The notes: generated from the sequence alone by a model not told the origin. A DNA stretch of 64,000 nucleotides from Emcibacter sp. (GCA_021774785.1 JAJFIQ010000019.1:744001-808000); one strand, 5' to 3'; positions 8,990 through 18,987 are shown, counted from the first letter of the stretch. A program made the numbers and translations.

Positions 8990-10290
8990 TCCTTCAAATC
9001 AGTCCGCAATTTCTCCCAATAATCCAATCGTTTTTTGATCTCTCGCTCGAAGCCGCGTTCTTGGGGGCGGTAGAATTCTTCGCGTTTTAAATCATCCGGG
9101 AAATAATCCTGACCGGAAAAACCGTGTTCTGTATCATGGTCATAAGCATAATCCTTTCCGTAACCCATTTCCTTCATCATTTTGGTGGGTGCATTGAGGA
9201 TATGCATGGGAGGGTTGAGCGATCCGGTTTCCTTCGCTCGCTTGGTTGCCACCTTATAGGCCTTATAAGTAGCATTTGATTTCGGGGCTGTTCCTAAATA
9301 AATCACCGCTTGCGCAACATGCAAGTCACCTTCGGGGGAACCAAGGAAGTCATAGGCACCTTTCGCGGCTAAGGTCTGCACAAGCGCGTTGGGATCAGCA
9401 AGGCCGATGTCCTCAGAAGCAAAGCGTACAAGCCGGCGCAGGATATAAAGCGGATCTTCCCCGCCCGCCAGCATCCGCGCTGTCCAATAGAGGGCCGCGT
9501 CCGTATCTGAACCACGCAGGGACTTATGCAGGGCGGAAATGAGGTTATAATGCCCTTCCCTATCCTTGTCATAGACGGGCGCTCGTTTTTGCAGGACTTT
9601 AACCAAGGCCGCCGCATCCAGTGTTTCCTTAAACTCAAGGCCCAGCAGAATATCCGTAAGGTTCAATAGATACCGTCCATCACCGTCTGCCATGCCATAC
9701 AGAATGGCTCTGGCTTCATCACTGACAGGCAGTTTTTTACCCTCAAGTTTTTCTGCCCGATTAAGCAATTCTTCCAAATTTGCATCATCAAGCCGGTTTA
9801 GGGTCAGGACTTGCAGGCGAGACAGCAAGGCCGCATTCAACTCAAAAGACGGGTTTTCCGTGGTTGCCCCCACAAGAATGATCGTGCCATCCTCAACATA
9901 AGGCAAAAAGCCATCCTGCTGCGATCTGTTAAAACGGTGAATTTCATCCACGAACAACAGCGTTCCCTTGCCGGTCTTGCGTCGGCCAGCCGCTGCCTCA
10001 AAGCATTTGCGCAGGTCCGTCACGCCGGAAAATACGGCTGATATCTGTTCAAAATAAAGATCAGTACTCTGGGCCAGAAGCCGCGCCATGGTGGTCTTTC
10101 CCGTACCCGGCGGTCCCCAGAAAACAAGCGATGTCAACCGACCCGCCGATAACATTCGCCCGAGAGGTGCATCCGGCCCAATCAGATGGTCCTGTCCCAC
10201 CACCTCATCCATGGTTTTCGGACGCAACTTATCGGCCAAGGGACGTGGGGCGTCCTGTTCCAGTCCTGCTGATGTAAACAGATCACTCAT
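8986..10290 (-). CDS. rarA: Replication-associated recombination protein A (RarA/MgsA AAA+ ATPase)
   Basis: 434 residues with Walker A GPPGTGKT (59-66), Walker B LLFVDEIHRFN (about 110-120), sensor 1 GATTENP, and the C-terminal MgsA tetramerisation domain. RarA acts at stalled forks and gaps, removing or loading factors on single-stranded DNA ends. Its ATG overlaps the TGA of the upstream HtrA protease gene (ATGA), a pairing often seen in alphaproteobacteria, so the two are probably co-translated. Confidence 0.95.
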   Translation of the reverse strand: MSDLFTSAGLEQDAPRPLADKLRPKTMDEVVGQDHLIGPDAPLGRMLSAGRLTSLVFWGPPGTGKTTMARLLAQSTDLYFEQISAVFSGVTDLRKCFEAAAGRRKTGKGTLLFVDEIHRFNRSQQDGFLPYVEDGTIILVGATTENPSFELNAALLSRLQVLTLNRLDDANLEELLNRAEKLEGKKLPVSDEARAILYGMADGDGRYLLNLTDILLGLEFKETLDAAALVKVLQKRAPVYDKDREGHYNLISALHKSLRGSDTDAALYWTARMLAGGEDPLYILRRLVRFASEDIGLADPNALVQTLAAKGAYDFLGSPEGDLHVAQAVIYLGTAPKSNATYKAYKVATKRAKETGSLNPPMHILNAPTKMMKEMGYGKDYAYDHDTEHGFSGQDYFPDDLKREEFYRPQERGFEREIKKRLDYWEKLRTDLKD

Positions 10291-11714
10291 TTACAATATG
10301 ATCTTCCATTAACACGGATGACACATTCTATCTGTCGACCTGCACGGTTGATAGTGAAATCAATATTCCGGGAATCCTTATAGAGTGCTTCCTGAATATC
10401 CTTTATCACGGTTACTTTTTCACCATTAACTGATTTAAAGACATCACCGTTGCGAACGCTTGTTCGGCGCATAACGCCGCGAGGTACAGCTAAAACAATT
10501 ACCCCCCTCTCATATATGCTCGTGCCAATTTCCTGTGAATAGGCCGGAGACAGGTTGGCAAGCTTTATGCCGTAAAATATACTGTCTGCCTCTAATGTTG
10601 TGATGTTCCGTGGTGGTTCTTCCGGTGCGGCTTCCAACGGAATTTTCAGCGTTTGTCTTTTCTCCCCACGCAGAATTTCAATGGGAATTGTCCCGCCAAC
10701 GATTTCCAGTCCGGTGTAATAGCGCAGGGCCTGTGGGCTGGATACAAGCTTACCATCAATACTCAGGATCACATCTCCCTGCTCCAACCCAGCCTTATCC
10801 GCCGGCCCACCGGGGTAGATATCATCCACCAAAATGCCGCCGGGACGATCAAAGCCAAGGCTTTCGGCAATATCAGAAGTAACCGCTTGCCCGCCGCCGC
10901 CGAACCACGGCCTGACAAGCTCGCCCCCCATCACGGCGGATGAGACAACATGGCGGACCATATTAGCCGGAATGGCAAAACCAATGCCGTTTGAGCCACC
11001 AGAGCGGGAGAAAATCGCCGTATTTATGCCAATCAACTCACCATCCATGCCAATGAGCGCACCGCCACTATTACCCGGATTAACAGCCGCATCGGTCTGA
11101 ATGAAAAATTGATAATCCTGACCGCTGACCTTTGTACGAGCCAGAGCAGAAACAATGCCACTGGTGACCGTTTGGCCCACACCAAAAGGGTTGCCAATGG
11201 CAAGTACCAGATCACCAACCTCAATAGTGTCAGAATCTGAAAATTTTAAAGTTGGCAGCTTTTCACCACCCGTATTTATACGCAGGATGGCAAGGTCGGT
11301 CTTTTCATCATCCAGTATGATTTCCGCATCATACTCCCGCCTGTCTGACAGCGCGACAGTGATCTCGTCGGCCCCCTCAACTACATGGTGATTGGTGACA
11401 ATCACCCCATCGCCCTCGACTATAACGCCGGACCCAAGGGAACGTTGTATGCGCTCACGGGAGGCACCGCCCAAACGATCGCCAAAAAACCGCTGGAAAA
11501 AGGGATCATTGGCAAATGGAGAGTAGTTACGAGTTTTGACCACCCGCTTGGTATAGATATTTACCACGGCCGGGGCGGCTTGCTTTACTACAGGTGCATA
11601 GGACAACTGTACCTCAATTTTTGAGGCAGGTATTTTTTTATCTGCGGCAAATGTTTCGCCGGAAATAAAACCCATTAAAATCAAAGATAAAATGAACAAT
11701 CGGGACAGATTCAT
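10287..11714 (-). CDS. Do/DegQ-like periplasmic serine protease (HtrA family)
   Basis: 475 residues with a signal peptide (about 1-23, ending TFA). Trypsin-like triad: His110 in TNHHVVEG, Asp140 in KTDLAIL and Ser216 in NPGNSGGAL. Two PDZ domains follow: about 255-345, including the GGILVDDIYPGGPADKAGL block, and a divergent second one at about 375-465. HtrA proteases remove misfolded periplasmic proteins and can act as chaperones. The promoter region 11715-11770 contains a TATAAT on the minus strand (11750-11755) overlapped by the short palindrome CCTATA/TATAGG, which could be an operator. Confidence 0.92.
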   Translation of the reverse strand: MNLSRLFILSLILMGFISGETFAADKKIPASKIEVQLSYAPVVKQAAPAVVNIYTKRVVKTRNYSPFANDPFFQRFFGDRLGGASRERIQRSLGSGVIVEGDGVIVTNHHVVEGADEITVALSDRREYDAEIILDDEKTDLAILRINTGGEKLPTLKFSDSDTIEVGDLVLAIGNPFGVGQTVTSGIVSALARTKVSGQDYQFFIQTDAAVNPGNSGGALIGMDGELIGINTAIFSRSGGSNGIGFAIPANMVRHVVSSAVMGGELVRPWFGGGGQAVTSDIAESLGFDRPGGILVDDIYPGGPADKAGLEQGDVILSIDGKLVSSPQALRYYTGLEIVGGTIPIEILRGEKRQTLKIPLEAAPEEPPRNITTLEADSIFYGIKLANLSPAYSQEIGTSIYERGVIVLAVPRGVMRRTSVRNGDVFKSVNGEKVTVIKDIQEALYKDSRNIDFTINRAGRQIECVIRVNGRSYCK

Positions 11715-11740
11715 ATATTATTCCAGTCAGTTGTATTTTT

Positions 11741-11759
11741 CCTATACCTATTATATAGG
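11741..11759 (-). promoter_or_regulatory. Candidate -10 and palindromic operator upstream of the HtrA protease gene
   Basis: A TATAAT hexamer on the minus strand (11750-11755) sits inside the inverted repeat CCTATA-N7-TATAGG, 36-41 bp upstream of the protease ATG. No good -35 box is visible at the right spacing, so use of an alternative sigma factor or activator is possible. Inference from position only. Confidence 0.35.
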
Positions 11760-11795
11760 TTTGTTGACAGATTATTGAATATAAATGGCAAAATT

Positions 11796-12137
11796 ATGAA
11801 ATATATAATCTTCCCCTGTTTGATTTTTAGCCTTGCGGCCTGTGATTATATGCCACTGAACTCCATGGAACAAAAGACTTGCAAAGAAATAGCTGTCAGC
11901 CGCTTGAAACATCCGGCCAGTTTTGATTTTATTTCTGTATCCGAAAAGGAAATTGACCGCGATCAGATCGAAGTTAAACTCAATTTCGATGCCTGGAACG
12001 ACTTTAAGGTTCCTATGCTGCATAGCATTTCATGTCGTTATCAGGGCAAAAATTCCCATGACCTTCTGTCCATACGATGGAATGGTCGCCTGATCCGGCA
12101 GCATGAACTGGATGAAATTCGGGAAAATCTGCAATAA
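11796..12137 (+). CDS. Small lipoprotein of unknown function
   Basis: 113 residues from ATG 11796. A TTG at 11775 in frame would add seven residues ahead of the signal peptide and is less likely. The N-terminus is a type II signal peptide with lipobox LAAC (Cys16), so the protein should be lipid-anchored in the periplasm. The mature part has three further cysteines in conserved-looking contexts (MEQKTCKEIAVSRLKHPASF, ISCRY) and no family I recognise. It is followed at once by a strong bidirectional terminator and faces the ATP synthase operon. Confidence 0.7.
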   Translation: MKYIIFPCLIFSLAACDYMPLNSMEQKTCKEIAVSRLKHPASFDFISVSEKEIDRDQIEVKLNFDAWNDFKVPMLHSISCRYQGKNSHDLLSIRWNGRLIRQHELDEIRENLQ

Positions 12138-12163
12138 AAAACCCGGAACCAAGTCCGGGTTTT
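12138..12163. terminator. Bidirectional intrinsic terminator between lipoprotein gene and atpF
   Basis: Perfect 10 bp stem AAAACCCGGA / TCCGGGTTTT with a six-base loop. T-rich ends occur on both strands (TTTT on plus; six T on minus after the stem), so it can end both the lipoprotein transcript and the leftward atp operon. Confidence 0.85.
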
Positions 12164-12185
12164 CAAATTCAATCACACTATGAAA

Positions 12186-12746
12186 TTAATGCAGCTGGCT
12201 ATCCAGTTTATCAATACCTGATTTAATCAGCGCATTGTGATCTGCTTTTTTCATATTACCTGAAATCAACTCGCGGGCCGCATCAGATGCTACCTGCACC
12301 GCAACCTGCTGAATCTCCTTCAGGGCATTTGCTTCTGATTGTGCAATTTTTTGCTCGGCTAACTTAGTCCGACGTTCAATCATATCCTGAACCTGAACCT
12401 TGGCTTCACCGGCTAAAAGTTTCACTTCCGTTTCCGCATGGGCAATCATGTCTGCTGCGACTTTTTCTGCATCACGCTGATCACGCTGATATTTTGCCAA
12501 AAGAGCAGATGCCTCTTCCCTCAATGTTTGTGCATTATCAAGCTGTGCAGAAATTTCATTGACTTTTCCGTCAAGCATATTACCGATCATGGCCGGAATT
12601 TTCTTCCAAATCATAAACAGGAAGAATGTGATAATTGCCATCGCTACCCAAAAGGCCGGATCCTGATACAAATGATCATAGCCGTGTGGCACTTCTTCAT
12701 GCCCAACTTCTGCTACATGGGCATCCGTTTGATGTTGATCAGCCAT
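12186..12746 (-). CDS. atpF: F0F1 ATP synthase subunit b
   Basis: 186 residues from ATG 12746, which has GAAGGG at good spacing; an in-frame ATG two codons upstream (12752) is too close to that site. One N-terminal membrane helix (about 34-53, FWVAMAIITFFLFMIW) is followed by a long charged coiled-coil (about 60-150) that forms the peripheral stalk. Last gene of the atpI-B-E-b'-b operon; it overlaps the b' gene by 8 bp. Having distinct b and b' is usual for alphaproteobacteria. Confidence 0.92.
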   Translation of the reverse strand: MADQHQTDAHVAEVGHEEVPHGYDHLYQDPAFWVAMAIITFFLFMIWKKIPAMIGNMLDGKVNEISAQLDNAQTLREEASALLAKYQRDQRDAEKVAADMIAHAETEVKLLAGEAKVQVQDMIERRTKLAEQKIAQSEANALKEIQQVAVQVASDAARELISGNMKKADHNALIKSGIDKLDSQLH

Positions 12747-13245
12747 TGGCATTTCCCTTCACCGCATCAAACTTACTATCAACATTTGCAGAAACGATTT
12801 TTTCATCAAGTTCAAGACCGGAAACGGACAGGATAATATCTTTACAGACATCCGCAGCCATTGTGCGTACCTCATCAAGAGCCTTATTCTTGGCTTTAGC
12901 AATTTTTGCCTCTGCTGTTGCGGCTTCGCCACCCAGCTTTTCACTCAACTTGTTATATTCCGCTTCAATGTCAGCCTTGATGGCTTCACGTTTTGCAGCA
13001 ACCGTTGATGATGCTTTGGCGCGGGCTTCTTCCAGTGCTTTTTCATAAGCAGCCCTGGCTTCTTCCGCTTGTGCTTGCAGCTGTTCAGCCTCTTGCAGGT
13101 CGGATGCAATTCTATCCTGACGTCTTTCCAGCACTTGAGTGATTTTCGGCGCAGCACTATAAGCGATGAACAGATAAATCAGTCCAAAGATAATGAACAG
13201 CCAGAAAATCTGGGGTAGAAAGACTGCGGGGTCTAATTGTGGCAT
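12739..13245 (-). CDS. atpG: F0F1 ATP synthase subunit b' (second b-type subunit)
   Basis: 168 residues: the opening MPQLDPAVFLPQIFWLFIIFG is typical of b' subunits of alphaproteobacteria and cyanobacteria, then a membrane helix (about 12-32) and an Ala/Glu/Lys-rich coiled coil. It pairs with subunit b to make a heterodimeric stator stalk in the inner membrane. Lies 48 bp downstream of atpE. The symbol follows the convention that names b' atpG or atpF2. Confidence 0.92.
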   Translation of the reverse strand: MPQLDPAVFLPQIFWLFIIFGLIYLFIAYSAAPKITQVLERRQDRIASDLQEAEQLQAQAEEARAAYEKALEEARAKASSTVAAKREAIKADIEAEYNKLSEKLGGEAATAEAKIAKAKNKALDEVRTMAADVCKDIILSVSGLELDEKIVSANVDSKFDAVKGNANG

Positions 13246-13293
13246 TGTCTTCTTCTCCTTGACCCTATATTTCGGATCAGGCCTGCGGAAACT

Positions 13294-13518
13294 TTAAGTG
13301 AACAGGATGATAAAGGCAATAACCAGACCAAACAGACCTGTTGCTTCAGCAAGAGCAAAACCAAGCATGGCATTACCAAAGAACTGAGGGGCAGCAGCAG
13401 GATTACGGATCGCAGCGGAAACATAGCTTCCGAAGATGTTACCAATACCAATACCAGCACCAATAAGAGCGGAACATGCGATACCCGCACCGATCATTTT
13501 TGCAGCTTCTACTTCCAT
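13294..13518 (-). CDS. atpE: F0F1 ATP synthase subunit c
   Basis: 74 residues, two membrane helices joined by the conserved polar loop RNPAAAPQ (38-45). The proton-carrying carboxylate is Glu58 in FALAEATGL. The N-terminal helix carries the Gly-rich GAGIGIGN pattern for tight packing of the c-ring. No Na+-type ligand set (Gln/Ser-Thr) is obvious, so the ring is presumably H+-driven. Preceded by AAGGAAG at good spacing. Confidence 0.95.
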   Translation of the reverse strand: MEVEAAKMIGAGIACSALIGAGIGIGNIFGSYVSAAIRNPAAAPQFFGNAMLGFALAEATGLFGLVIAFIILFT

Positions 13519-13569
13519 TTTAACTTCCTTTTTTTATAAAATTTAATAACTAAAAACGTAATTCAAACC

Positions 13570-14295
13570 CTAATGCAAATGCAGGGCATCATTTAAATAC
13601 ATACATGTTAGGATGGCAAACACATAGGCTTGTAAACAGGCCACCAACAATTCCAATCCGGTCAAGGCGACGATAAAGGCAAAAGGCACGACACCAAGTA
13701 CGCCGAGAGCCACAACAAAACCGCCGAACACTTTCAACATGGTATGTCCAGCCACCATGTTGGCGAACAGACGAACAGAAAGACTTATGGGACGTGACAG
13801 ATAAGATACAAGCTCAATAAGAACCAAAAGCGGCATCAAAGCCAATGGCGCCCCTTTGGGTACAAAGAGCAAGAAGAATTTAAAACCGTGCTTAAACAAG
13901 CCAATCAACGTCACCCCAATAAATACAAAAGACGCCATGGCAAATGTTACCGCGATATGGCTGGTAAATGTAAAGCCGAAATAAGGGACCATACCAATCA
14001 GATTAGCAAACAGAATGAACATGAACAGCGTAAAGACGAAGGGGAAATATTTCCGCGCCTCCCGTCCTGCCGTATCATGTAGCATATTGGCGACAAATTC
14101 GTAGCACATCTCCACAGAAAGCTGCCAACGACCCGGTACCAAGGCGCCTTTGCGCATACCAGCCGTCATGAAAACCATCACTGCAATTACAGTAAAAGCC
14201 ATAAAAAGGGCAGAGTTTGTGAAAGAAATATCATAGCCACCGACATGCAGCGGGATGAGCGTTTTGATTTCAAATTGCGCGAGCGGACTAGCCAC
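13570..14295 (-). CDS. atpB: F0F1 ATP synthase subunit a
   Basis: 241 residues with five to six membrane helices. The essential stator arginine is Arg175 in [14 protein letters not shown], and the [14 protein letters not shown] motif near 96-109 is typical. It forms the two proton half-channels facing the c-ring. Lies 5 bp downstream of atpI and 51 bp upstream of atpE in the leftward operon. Confidence 0.95.
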   Translation of the reverse strand: MASPLAQFEIKTLIPLHVGGYDISFTNSALFMAFTVIAVMVFMTAGMRKGALVPGRWQLSVEMCYEFVANMLHDTAGREARKYFPFVFTLFMFILFANLIGMVPYFGFTFTSHIAVTFAMASFVFIGVTLIGLFKHGFKFFLLFVPKGAPLALMPLLVLIELVSYLSRPISLSVRLFANMVAGHTMLKVFGGFVVALGVLGVVPFAFIVALTGLELLVACLQAYVFAILTCMYLNDALHLH

Positions 14296-14300
14296 TTTTG

Positions 14301-14639
14301 TTATCCTTCATTACTGTTAGCCTTTTCGGCTGCTTCTTCCCGTTTACGCGCTTGCTTTTCTTCGATCTGCTTTGCCGCACGTAACACATTAAAAATCCCG
14401 GCACCAAGGCCAAGAAAAATAAATATTATCAACAACCATGGTTTCGTTCCCAGTGCCTTGTCCAGAAAATAACCAATTATCAATCCGACAATCAGTCCCG
14501 AAACCAATTCCGCCACAAGACGCATAGCCATCCCGTAAGCATGTTGCTCGTTAATTCCGCTCTCATTTTTAGGCTCAATAGCCTTCTGAGCTTTTTTAAC
14601 GCGGGTCTTTAAACTTTCAATCGGCGGCTCTTCATCCAT
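14301..14639 (-). CDS. atpI: ATP synthase accessory protein AtpI (AtpZ/AtpI family)
   Basis: 112 residues from ATG 14639, which has AAGGGAG about 8 bases upstream; a longer frame to 14732 would cross the promoter. Two membrane helices (about 38-58 and 68-90) with the [20 protein letters not shown] signature, and a charged C-terminal tail. AtpI helps assemble the c-ring and supports Mg2+ uptake in some species. First gene of the F0 operon. Confidence 0.88.
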   Translation of the reverse strand: MDEEPPIESLKTRVKKAQKAIEPKNESGINEQHAYGMAMRLVAELVSGLIVGLIIGYFLDKALGTKPWLLIIFIFLGLGAGIFNVLRAAKQIEEKQARKREEAAEKANSNEG

Positions 14640-14682
14640 AAAAGCACACTCCCTTGATTTAAAGGCCCATAAAATTGACTGC

Positions 14683-14711
14683 AACATAGTTTCTGCTCTA
14701 TGGCCTGTCAA
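14683..14711 (-). promoter_or_regulatory. Sigma-70 promoter of the atpI-B-E-b'-b operon
   Basis: On the minus strand a perfect -35 TTGACA (14706-14711) is followed after 17 bp by TATGTT (14683-14688). The start would fall near 14676, giving a leader of about 37 bases before atpI. The position lies between the smc stop and atpI. Confidence 0.75.
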
Positions 14712-14749
14712 GCAACAAAGCACACGTCTCAAAGGAAAAAATCATATAT

Positions 14750-17700
14750 CTATGCTGGAATAGATTCGCTTGCCCGCTCACGCATTCTTTCAGCACTTTC
14801 CAGATCAACAGAAACAAGCTGTGACACGCCGCGTTCAGCCATTGTAACCCCAAAAAGCCTGTTCATACGTGACATAGTAACCGCATTATGGGTCACGATC
14901 AGGAAGCGGGTAGCCGTATTAGCCGCCATTTCATCCAGAAGATCACAGAATCGACCCACATTGGCATCATCAAGTGGCGCATCCACTTCATCCAGAACAC
15001 AGATAGGTGAAGGATTAGTTTTGAAAACTGCGAATATCAGCGACAGAGCGGTTAAGGCCTGTTCACCGCCGGATAGCAGGCCCAGATTCTGCATCTTTTT
15101 ACCGGGCGGACTCGCCATAATTTCCAAACCGGCATCCAATGGATCATCGGATTCTGTCAATTCTAAATGGGCAACCCCGCCCCCGAACAAAGTGGTAAAG
15201 AGATGCTTGAAATGCTCATTCACTTCATCAAAGGCCTTGAGGATACGGGCCCGCCCTTCCCGGTTAAGGTCAGAAATGGCCCGACGTAAGGCGGAAATCG
15301 CTTTTTCCAATTCCTCGCGCTCCGTAATGGAAAGTTCAAGCTGCTCCTGAATTTCAGTAAGTTCAGCATCGGCACGCAAGTTTACAGCACCCAGTCTTTC
15401 CCGTTCTGCCTTCAGGCGTTCCAACCGATGCTGAGTAACTTCAGGGTCCGGCAATTCCTGCTCTTGCTCTAGTTTTGCAATTTCCCTGAGCAAATTAGGC
15501 TGACAATCAAATTCATCCAAAATACGCCTCTTCAGATGAATTTCCTGTTCTTCATATTGCTCCAGATTGGTTTCCAGCCGGACTTTTTGCTCTCTCATCG
15601 CTGTCAAACTGGTTTGAACTTCTCGGATTACCCTGTCCTTACCAGCCATTAGATTTTCACAATCCAATAAAGCCTGAGCCGCAAGTTTACGTTCATCCTC
15701 TGCCTGATCAATCAGATTGTTAAGTTTCCGGCGTTCTTCAACAATTTCACCAGGTCTGTTTTCTAGTGATTTAAGTTCGCCTGTGGTTTTTTCATGGCGG
15801 TCTTTCAGGTCGCTAATATGAATTTCCACATTCTCAATACGCAGTTTCCATGCGGATAGTTCAGTTTCAATCTGTTCAAGGCGGTCACGTCTGGCATCGC
15901 TTTGTGATATGAAACTGTCATGGTTAAAGCGAGCTTCAGATAAATATTTGCGTTTATCTTCAACATTCTGGCGAGCAATTTGAATTTTCAGGCCCAAATC
16001 TTCTTCCTGTGGCAAAGCCGCAAGATCCCTTGTAATTTCCTGAGTACGGATTTTGACCTGATCCATATCTTCAATCAAATGCCCCAGACGGTCTTTCAGC
16101 GCACTTTCTTCTGATTGATGGCGGGTGGCTTGTTTTTCCGCCTCAGTCAGGCTACGACGAGAACGGGCCGCCTTTTCTTCTGTCTCACGCCATTTAAGAC
16201 GGGCATCCCTTGAGTTCTGCCTGACTGCCTCTAATTCTTCCTGTGCGTGATGCAACACTTCCCGCGCTGCGCCCACATCTTCGGTATGTTTAGAAAATTC
16301 CCTTTCCAATTCGACAAGTCGATTTTTCTGGGCCAATTTTATGGCCGTTGTACTGGGTGCATCTGGCGAAACACATAAGCCATCCCAACGCCATACCCCA
16401 CCGTTCAGGCTAACCAGTCGTTGACCGGGTTTTAACTGGCCAAGAAGGGATAGAGCTTCCACCTCACTACCGACAATGCCGATCTGGGACAAACGCCTTG
16501 TGAGTAGTCGCCCGGCACTAACATGGCTCGCCATATTTTCCACCCCTACCGGCAGTTCCTGTAGACGTTCATATTCCCCAAGCGAGCGCCAGTGAACCTT
16601 TGCTGTCACATCATCCGGAGCTTCCAAATCCGCATCCAGCGCCGCACCCAGTGCTGCCTCATATCCGGGATTAACGGTAAGCTGTTCCATGATTGGGGTG
16701 TTGCTTTCCTCATTCCCAAGGACAAGCAACTCTTCCAGCCCTTCTTTTTCAGCCTGAACCCGTGCCAGCTTGCCCTGAAGGGACTGTAATATATCCCGTG
16801 CATCCTGTTCTTTTTGCTGAAATAATTGGCGGCTATCCTCAGCCTCCTTCGCTTTAAGTGACATCACACTAATGGCATTTTCAGCTTCGGCGAGCGTATT
16901 TTCCGCACTGGACAGCGCATTAGTGAACAGATTATTACTTTCCAGACGGACCAGACGTTCCTCAATGGTTTTCCGCTGTTCAATCAGCGTATCGAGCCTA
17001 ACTTCGGCTTCTTCACTATTTCGGCTCAAATTATCTTTTTCTGCGGTCTGCTGGGCTTGTCTCTGGGTCAGTTCTTCCAATCCCCATTCCGCCTCAAGGG
17101 TTGCTGTTTGTTTGACCTTTAAAATGCTGGATAGTTCATCCACATTGTCGGTCTGATTTTCTATCTGATCCAGTAATTCCTGTTTTTCCGTCAATAAACC
17201 TTGCAAAATGGTGGATGTATCTGCGACAACATCCCTCTCCCGCACCTCATCCTGATCAATCTGCTCAAGCAACTCATTCAGCTTGCCCTGAGTTTCTGTC
17301 AGGCGGACTTCCTCGCCATCCAATCCGTCCCGCGTTACCGTAATACGGTGTAGCTTGGCAGCAAGCTCGGCTTCTGTCTGGCGCAGGTTTGGTAATTTTG
17401 CCGCATGAATAGCCTGTTGCCGGTTTAATCCCCCAAGTTCCGTGGTAATAGCGGCAACCTGCACCACAACGGCGCGTAATTCCTTGTCAGATAATTGCTT
17501 ATGATCCTGAATAGAAAGCCATTCCATATAATTAATCATGGCCTGCAGGGTACGGATTTCGCCACTGATTTTCTTATAACGGGTGGCCTGACGAGCCTGT
17601 TTCTGAAGCCCCCGAATCTGTTCATTCAACTGAATTTCAATGTCGGCAAGACGTTCAAGATTATGTTCTGCGGACCTTAACTTGCTCTCAGCCTCTTTCC

Positions 17701-18229
17701 TTCTGGAATGAAGTCCGCTGATACCGGCAGCCTCTTCCAGTACTTTACGTCTTTCCTTTGGTTTGGCATTCACCAGACTGCCAATCCGGCCCTGACTGAC
17801 CAGTGAAGGCGAATGGGCCCCCGTTGAGGCATCGGCGAAGAGTAGCTGGATATCCTTTGCCCTGACATCCTTGGCATTTAGCCGGTATGCTGACCCGCAT
17901 TCCCGCTCAATCCGCCGGGAAATTTCCATCTGTAACTCATGATTAAAGATGGCAGGTGCTGAACGGTCACTATTTATGATAGAAAGGGTAACTTCCGAAA
18001 GATTGCGCGCAGGTCGCGAAGTTGTTCCGGCAAAAATTACATCGTCCATGCCTGACCCACGCATGCTTTTTGCTGAATTTTCACCCATCACCCAGCGCAG
18101 GGCTTCCAGCAGGTTTGACTTGCCACAGCCGTTCGGCCCAACCACCCCCGTCAGTCCATCCTCAATGATCAGCTCTGTCGGGTCCACAAAGGACTTAAAA
18201 CCAGATAACCGAAGCCGTGTAAAATCCAA
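14750..18229 (-). CDS. smc: Chromosome segregation protein SMC
   Basis: 1159 residues, the usual length. Walker A GPNGCGKSNLLEALRW lies at 31-46; two long coiled coils flank a hinge at about 500-620 (NPGYEAALGAALDADLEAPD to PGQRLVSLNGGVWRWDG); the C-terminal head carries the signature LLSGGEQALTALSL and Walker B CVLDEVDAPLDD. SMC dimers with ScpA/ScpB organise and segregate the chromosome. It lies downstream of two DsbA-like genes and the DciA-like gene, the standard alphaproteobacterial neighbourhood. Confidence 0.97.
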   Translation of the reverse strand: MDFTRLRLSGFKSFVDPTELIIEDGLTGVVGPNGCGKSNLLEALRWVMGENSAKSMRGSGMDDVIFAGTTSRPARNLSEVTLSIINSDRSAPAIFNHELQMEISRRIERECGSAYRLNAKDVRAKDIQLLFADASTGAHSPSLVSQGRIGSLVNAKPKERRKVLEEAAGISGLHSRRKEAESKLRSAEHNLERLADIEIQLNEQIRGLQKQARQATRYKKISGEIRTLQAMINYMEWLSIQDHKQLSDKELRAVVVQVAAITTELGGLNRQQAIHAAKLPNLRQTEAELAAKLHRITVTRDGLDGEEVRLTETQGKLNELLEQIDQDEVRERDVVADTSTILQGLLTEKQELLDQIENQTDNVDELSSILKVKQTATLEAEWGLEELTQRQAQQTAEKDNLSRNSEEAEVRLDTLIEQRKTIEERLVRLESNNLFTNALSSAENTLAEAENAISVMSLKAKEAEDSRQLFQQKEQDARDILQSLQGKLARVQAEKEGLEELLVLGNEESNTPIMEQLTVNPGYEAALGAALDADLEAPDDVTAKVHWRSLGEYERLQELPVGVENMASHVSAGRLLTRRLSQIGIVGSEVEALSLLGQLKPGQRLVSLNGGVWRWDGLCVSPDAPSTTAIKLAQKNRLVELEREFSKHTEDVGAAREVLHHAQEELEAVRQNSRDARLKWRETEEKAARSRRSLTEAEKQATRHQSEESALKDRLGHLIEDMDQVKIRTQEITRDLAALPQEEDLGLKIQIARQNVEDKRKYLSEARFNHDSFISQSDARRDRLEQIETELSAWKLRIENVEIHISDLKDRHEKTTGELKSLENRPGEIVEERRKLNNLIDQAEDERKLAAQALLDCENLMAGKDRVIREVQTSLTAMREQKVRLETNLEQYEEQEIHLKRRILDEFDCQPNLLREIAKLEQEQELPDPEVTQHRLERLKAERERLGAVNLRADAELTEIQEQLELSITEREELEKAISALRRAISDLNREGRARILKAFDEVNEHFKHLFTTLFGGGVAHLELTESDDPLDAGLEIMASPPGKKMQNLGLLSGGEQALTALSLIFAVFKTNPSPICVLDEVDAPLDDANVGRFCDLLDEMAANTATRFLIVTHNAVTMSRMNRLFGVTMAERGVSQLVSVDLESAERMRERASESIPA

Positions 18230-18249
18230 TTTTCCCTCTTCCTGTTACG

Positions 18250-18987
18250 TTACTTTTCTGCTGCCTCAATAGCTTTTTCTAGTGAAGCAATATCACCTTG
18301 GCCCATCTTTATACCGTTCACAATCACTGTCGGTGTACTATTCACCTGATAAGTTTCAACCGCTTCTTGCCGGACTTTCAACAGGTAATTTAATACCTCT
18401 TTATTGTCGAAGCATTTTTGGGCACCTGCTGTACTGATACCAGCCTGCCCCCCTACTCTTGTCACCTCACCTTGGGCAAATTTTATGGCAGCATTTCTAC
18501 CATCTGATTCAAAAATTCGTTTCAATTCAGACAGCTTGTTCCAATCCCGTTGATCATGAAAAAAAGCCTCAACAGTTGGTAAAAAATTTTCTTCCGGCAC
18601 GCAACGCGTCAAGGTAGCGGCAAACACATCAAATGGATTGTCAAATATAAAATTGCGATAAACTAGCTTTGCCCTCCCGGTATCCAGAAATTTTTCCTTC
18701 AATTGGGGGTATATATCAGCATGAAAATTCGCACAATGTGGGCAGGTAATGGCCGCATATTCGATAATTTCAACCGGTGCCTCTTTATCCCCGATGATGA
18801 TGTCATAATCCAGAAAACCTGCCTCAGAAATCTCCGCAGGTTGAATTTTGACAACCATCTTTTCACTTTGTGCCTGTGCCACATCATTGGTGGTTTGTAT
18901 TTCCGATTTTTGCCTTTCATTGGCAAAATAGATGCCACCCCCGATAATGATGATGACAGCAATGAGCATAGTGCTTTTACTGGTCAT
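18250..18987 (-). CDS. DsbA-like thiol:disulfide oxidoreductase, membrane-anchored
   Basis: 245 residues. An N-terminal hydrophobic helix (about 5-22) without a clear cleavage site is probably a membrane anchor; a linker of about 35 residues follows, then a thioredoxin-fold domain with the CPHC active site (Cys82-Cys85) and a cis-Pro loop STPTVIVNG near 218. It should oxidise cysteines in the periplasm. It overlaps the adjacent paralogue by one base (TAATG), so the pair is a tandem duplication read as one unit. Confidence 0.9.
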   Translation of the reverse strand: MTSKSTMLIAVIIIIGGGIYFANERQKSEIQTTNDVAQAQSEKMVVKIQPAEISEAGFLDYDIIIGDKEAPVEIIEYAAITCPHCANFHADIYPQLKEKFLDTGRAKLVYRNFIFDNPFDVFAATLTRCVPEENFLPTVEAFFHDQRDWNKLSELKRIFESDGRNAAIKFAQGEVTRVGGQAGISTAGAQKCFDNKEVLNYLLKVRQEAVETYQVNSTPTVIVNGIKMGQGDIASLEKAIEAAEK